A DNA stretch of 9,175 nucleotides, taken from the NCBI GenBank assembly GCA_905371725.1, contig CAJPML010000020.1, positions 1 to 9,175 on the forward strand, read 5' to 3'. A program made the position numbers and the translations under genes. The notes below the pieces were generated by a model. The model had not been told where the DNA came from, ran no database searches, and saw only the letters and a program-made list of their open reading frames with translations. The DNA is from Leptotrichia sp. oral taxon 215 (GTDB lineage: Bacteria > Fusobacteriota > Fusobacteriia > Fusobacteriales > Leptotrichiaceae). Of this stretch, positions 6,427 to 9,175 are shown piece by piece; within the stretch, counting starts at the first letter, position 1, and every line of letters starts with the position of its first letter.

Positions 6427-7116
6427 TTATTTCTCATCCTCCTGTTTATTTAATTTTAATTCTTTATTGGATTTCATCTCAATTTCCGTATTATTATTTT
6501 CCCTAAAAGTATATTTTACAGTATTTTTTAAAAATATATAATGAATAATTGCCAATACAGCAATAACAATTCGCAGAATCGCAGTAATATTAGCATCAAA
6601 GTCCAGCCATATCATTGCTGAATTTCCTAGATTCAGCGCCGCTATAATAATTAGCAGGATACTTCTCCGGCTTATCGCAATAATAATAAATACTATTGAG
6701 GCAAATATGAACAGAACTCTAGTTCCACCTACAAACAGCACATACGAACTTACACTTGAAACAGTATCATTCATATACGGTGAACTTTGCAAGATTACAC
6801 GCGAAATATTTACACATGCCAAGCTCAGAAGGAATATGGCAAAACATATCAAAAGATCCCTTACATCCCTTGCCGCTTCCTTTTCAGCCTCTTGCTGACT
6901 TTTGGCATTTGCACCGCCGCTTCTGTCTTCAAGATAGAAAACTGAGTAAAGGAGCATAATCCAGAAAAGCGTCTCAACTATTCCAAGCCAAAGCGTTATG
7001 TGAAAAATCCTGTCATTTACATATTCATGAAAAATTGAATTATAAAAATTGAAGTTTACAAGAATGTAAAAAAAGGATATTACTGCTCCAAATATTTTCT
7101 TATAATAAAACAGCAT
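6427..7116 (-). CDS. Six-helix membrane protein of unknown function
   Basis: A 229-aa integral membrane protein that I do not recognise. Hydrophobic segments lie at about 8-28, 38-62, 87-109, 122-148, 151-171 and 177-197, with a charged loop (63-86, SGGANAKSQQEAEKEAARD) between the second and third and a hydrophilic, Asn/Lys/Glu-rich tail (198-229). No catalytic motif or transporter signature stands out. It starts 3 nt after the TPR gene stop, with GGGGG inside the last codons of that gene as ribosome-binding site, and ends 1 nt before the preferred amidase start, so the three genes look translationally coupled. The context suggests an envelope role, which is inference only. Confidence 0.85.
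   Translation of the reverse strand: MLFYYKKIFGAVISFFYILVNFNFYNSIFHEYVNDRIFHITLWLGIVETLFWIMLLYSVFYLEDRSGGANAKSQQEAEKEAARDVRDLLICFAIFLLSLACVNISRVILQSSPYMNDTVSSVSSYVLFVGGTRVLFIFASIVFIIIAISRRSILLIIIAALNLGNSAMIWLDFDANITAILRIVIAVLAIIHYIFLKNTVKYTFRENNNTEIEMKSNKELKLNKQEDEK
6438..6443 (-). promoter_or_regulatory. Ribosome-binding site that decides the amidase start
   Basis: AGGAGG (minus strand) touches the ATG at 6437 with no spacer, which is too close for initiation there, and sits 12 nt before the ATG at 6425. The second spacing is long but workable and also gives a TAA-A-ATG junction with the upstream gene, favouring re-initiation at 6425. Confidence 0.6.
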
Positions 7117-7119
7117 AGT

Positions 7120-9096
7120 CTATTCCCCCATAAATTTATTTATCCATCCAAGATAATTTGAATCTGTTATATTCAATGCCTCTATATGTGCCTGAAAGTT
7201 TACATCATCATCGTATATTCTGAATATGATAGGAGCTAATATCTTTAACGTCTGGGTTTCAAAGATTCCATGAATGTTCATGCTGTAAATGAGCGGTTTC
7301 TGGAACTTCAAAAGCTGACTGTTTGTCTGTTTTATTTCACACAGCAATGCAAGAAGATTGATTTTCTTCAAGTCATTATTCCTGTCCTCAAGAACTACGT
7401 CAATCTGATCTGAAAGAAGCTTCTTGTATCGCCATGACTGGTGTTCCCTGTGAGTCTTGCTCTGTATGAGGAATTTCATTTTTGGAGAAAACAGTATAAG
7501 ATTATCCATATTTTTTTCGTATTTTATTGAAAAATCCCTTCCAAAGAATCCGCTCACTGCTTTAAGCAGATCATTCTGAACACTATAAATCGTATTTTCA
7601 TCGTAAATCTTGTTAATTAGGCTTGATTTCTGCTCATTAAACGTATCATACAGATATATTTCAATTTCATATTTCTCAACATTTGGCATTTTTAGTATAT
7701 TTCCTGCCAAGACGAAATTCAAGTTGTTGTTCTGCTGTCTTATCAGCTTCATATAATCGGTACTGTAACGCTTTCTCGAAATGAACAGGCTTTCATTGTT
7801 ATAAGCTATTGCAAGCTGATAGTTCAAGTTTGTCTTGTAATGAAGATTCTCATTCAGATATAACGGCAATGAAACTGCCAGATTTTCAGCCACTTCCGAC
7901 TTTTCCCCAATTGATGTCAATGTGAGAATAAGAATATTAGGCTTTACACGTCTGCTCTGATTCAGCATAAATTCCGGATGATTAAACTCATAATACCATA
8001 TAGGCTTGTTTGTAGAAAAAAAGCGATTTGCTGTGTTCTCTTTTGCATCGCCATTTTCCTTTTTTACTTTCAGTTTCCAAAAATAGTCCTCATAATGCAT
8101 AAATTTCTTATAATGCTCTATCCATGGGAATTTAGAAGTAAATTTGCAAAGCTCCAGCCCTTCCTTGTACATTCCCTTTACCTTGTAGTACTTCAATACA
8201 TTCAGCGCTGTGTAAACGTTATGCTTTTCAGGATTGTAGTATGCCAGAACATATTGCTTGAACTCATCGTAAAGTTCGTTTAGCATGTAAATGCTTGATG
8301 TGATGTACATTACCTCCGAATTATAGCCAGATTCCTTTAATGCTGTTATCAGGAAATAGTTTCCAGTTTCCTTATCCCTTTTTTTGAAGTAAACTATTGC
8401 CTGCATCATCTTGGCTCGCCAGTTTCCCTTTATTTCCGAAAGTTTTTCCAGCTTATTTTCATATTCCTTGACACTTCTTTTCTTTACTATGTCAAAGTAT
8501 CTTTTAAACGCTGTCGCCGAATTCGGATTGATTTCAAGCGCCTCATAATATTTCTTCTCGCTCTCCTCAATACGGCCGCAAAGCTCCAATGCCTCAGCAT
8601 AGGCTATACAAAGCCCTTCTGTCGTATTGTCTATGTTCAAGTTTTTTTCATACAGTTCGACTGCACTTTCGCAAGAACCTGTCTTTATGTGATAAGTCCC
8701 AAGCATAACCAGCTTTCTCTCAAAATTTTCATCAGCCGCATAAAATCTAAGCACAGCCTCCTTTATTTCAGGGTACAGCTCCTTTGAAAAGGCATCCTGA
8801 ATTATAGGATACAGCCCTTCCATGTTGCTCCAGTTTTTTCTTATGGCTGGATACAGTTTTTTATCAAGCCATTCCTTCTTGGGCATCTTAAATTCTTTCC
8901 CAAACTCGTCATAGTAGGAAATTTCTTTAAAATCATCCGAATAATTGTCATAGCTGCCATTTTCCATAATTTCTGATTCATTGTTTACAATATCGTAAAT
9001 CTCTCTTCTAATTTGCTGCTGGCTGCCGTCGCCACCTGAATAGTTTTTCTTCTTTTCTTTTTTTTCAGAAGATTTAAAAAAATCAAAAATCCCCAT
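7120..9096 (-). CDS. TPR-repeat protein with a possible TolB_N-like C-terminal region
   Basis: A 658-aa protein of unknown function without a signal peptide or clear membrane segment, so probably cytoplasmic. It opens with MGIFDFFKSS and a Lys/Gly/Gln-rich low-complexity stretch to about 28. A helical region about 75-340 contains TPR-like repeats, clearest at 124-157 and 158-191 (GRIEESEKKYYEALEINPN), and less regular helical pairs after. Residues about 385-516 (PNILILTLTS, then FVLAGNILKM, YEIEIYLYDTFNEQ and YSVQNDLLKAV) follow the layout of TolB_N-type domains found in TPR and cyclase-linked proteins (YVLEGSV..., then ...LQDEI); this is remote and uncertain. The last 140 residues are unrecognised. 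The ATG has AGGAGG 4 nt upstream. It is the first gene of the likely operon with the membrane protein and amidase. Confidence 0.85.
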   Translation of the reverse strand: MGIFDFFKSSEKKEKKKNYSGGDGSQQQIRREIYDIVNNESEIMENGSYDNYSDDFKEISYYDEFGKEFKMPKKEWLDKKLYPAIRKNWSNMEGLYPIIQDAFSKELYPEIKEAVLRFYAADENFERKLVMLGTYHIKTGSCESAVELYEKNLNIDNTTEGLCIAYAEALELCGRIEESEKKYYEALEINPNSATAFKRYFDIVKKRSVKEYENKLEKLSEIKGNWRAKMMQAIVYFKKRDKETGNYFLITALKESGYNSEVMYITSSIYMLNELYDEFKQYVLAYYNPEKHNVYTALNVLKYYKVKGMYKEGLELCKFTSKFPWIEHYKKFMHYEDYFWKLKVKKENGDAKENTANRFFSTNKPIWYYEFNHPEFMLNQSRRVKPNILILTLTSIGEKSEVAENLAVSLPLYLNENLHYKTNLNYQLAIAYNNESLFISRKRYSTDYMKLIRQQNNNLNFVLAGNILKMPNVEKYEIEIYLYDTFNEQKSSLINKIYDENTIYSVQNDLLKAVSGFFGRDFSIKYEKNMDNLILFSPKMKFLIQSKTHREHQSWRYKKLLSDQIDVVLEDRNNDLKKINLLALLCEIKQTNSQLLKFQKPLIYSMNIHGIFETQTLKILAPIIFRIYDDDVNFQAHIEALNITDSNYLGWINKFMGE

Positions 9097-9122
9097 ACAT
9101 CCTCCTATCTTAAAAGTAATCC

Positions 9123-9149
9123 TTATAGCCTATCCTGTTACGGCTATAA
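9123..9149 (-). promoter_or_regulatory. Leader hairpin upstream of the TPR gene
   Basis: A perfect 8-bp stem (TTATAGCC, 9123-9130, with GGCTATAA, 9142-9149) with an 11-nt loop lies 16 nt upstream of the AGGAGG of the TPR gene. It is not followed by a U-run on either strand, so it is not a typical terminator. AT-rich TATATTAT at about 9164-9157 on the minus strand is a possible -10; its -35 would lie outside the window. The hairpin may be a 5' UTR stabiliser or protein-binding site. Confidence 0.4.
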
Positions 9150-9175
9150 AATCTCCATAATATATAATAGTATAG

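Overview
This AT-rich window has every supported gene on the minus strand. Low-GC codon use, QueH-type queuosine synthesis and the mix of Gram-negative (AmiD-like amidase) and Firmicute-like proteins suggest a member of the Fusobacteriota, most likely Leptotrichia or a close relative. That placement is inferred from protein character; no marker gene such as rRNA is present.

Layout in the direction of transcription (high to low coordinates): (1) 9096-4218 holds a likely operon: a 658-aa TPR protein with a possible TolB_N-like C-terminal region, a six-helix membrane protein of unknown function, a secreted AmiD-like N-acetylmuramoyl-L-alanine amidase with a C-terminal peptidoglycan-binding domain, and a fold-type I PLP aminotransferase. 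A large hairpin at 4163-4209 may end it. (2) queH at 3962-3210 encodes the metal-dependent epoxyqueuosine reductase that finishes tRNA queuosine synthesis. (3) About 3148-2283 is a complete type III (ToxIN/AbiQ-like) toxin-antitoxin locus: a near-consensus promoter, three tandem RNA-antitoxin units, a 12-bp rho-independent terminator acting as attenuator, and a ToxN-family endoribonuclease gene with a strong ribosome-binding site. (4) 2175-102 holds an OmpR-family response regulator and its sensor histidine kinase, overlapping by 8 nt. (5) Positions 39-1 hold the first 13 codons of a further gene that leaves the window.

The most interesting content is the type III system. Each antitoxin unit can fold as an H-type pseudoknot (order a-b-a'-b'), the signature of ToxI-class RNAs. 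The units repeat every 60-62 nt, longer than the 36-nt repeat of prototype ToxI. Two units are identical and the 5'-most one has diverged. In known relatives the RNA binds and inhibits the toxin, and the terminator sets the ratio of RNA to toxin mRNA; such loci often act as phage abortive-infection systems. Function here is inferred from architecture and family membership.
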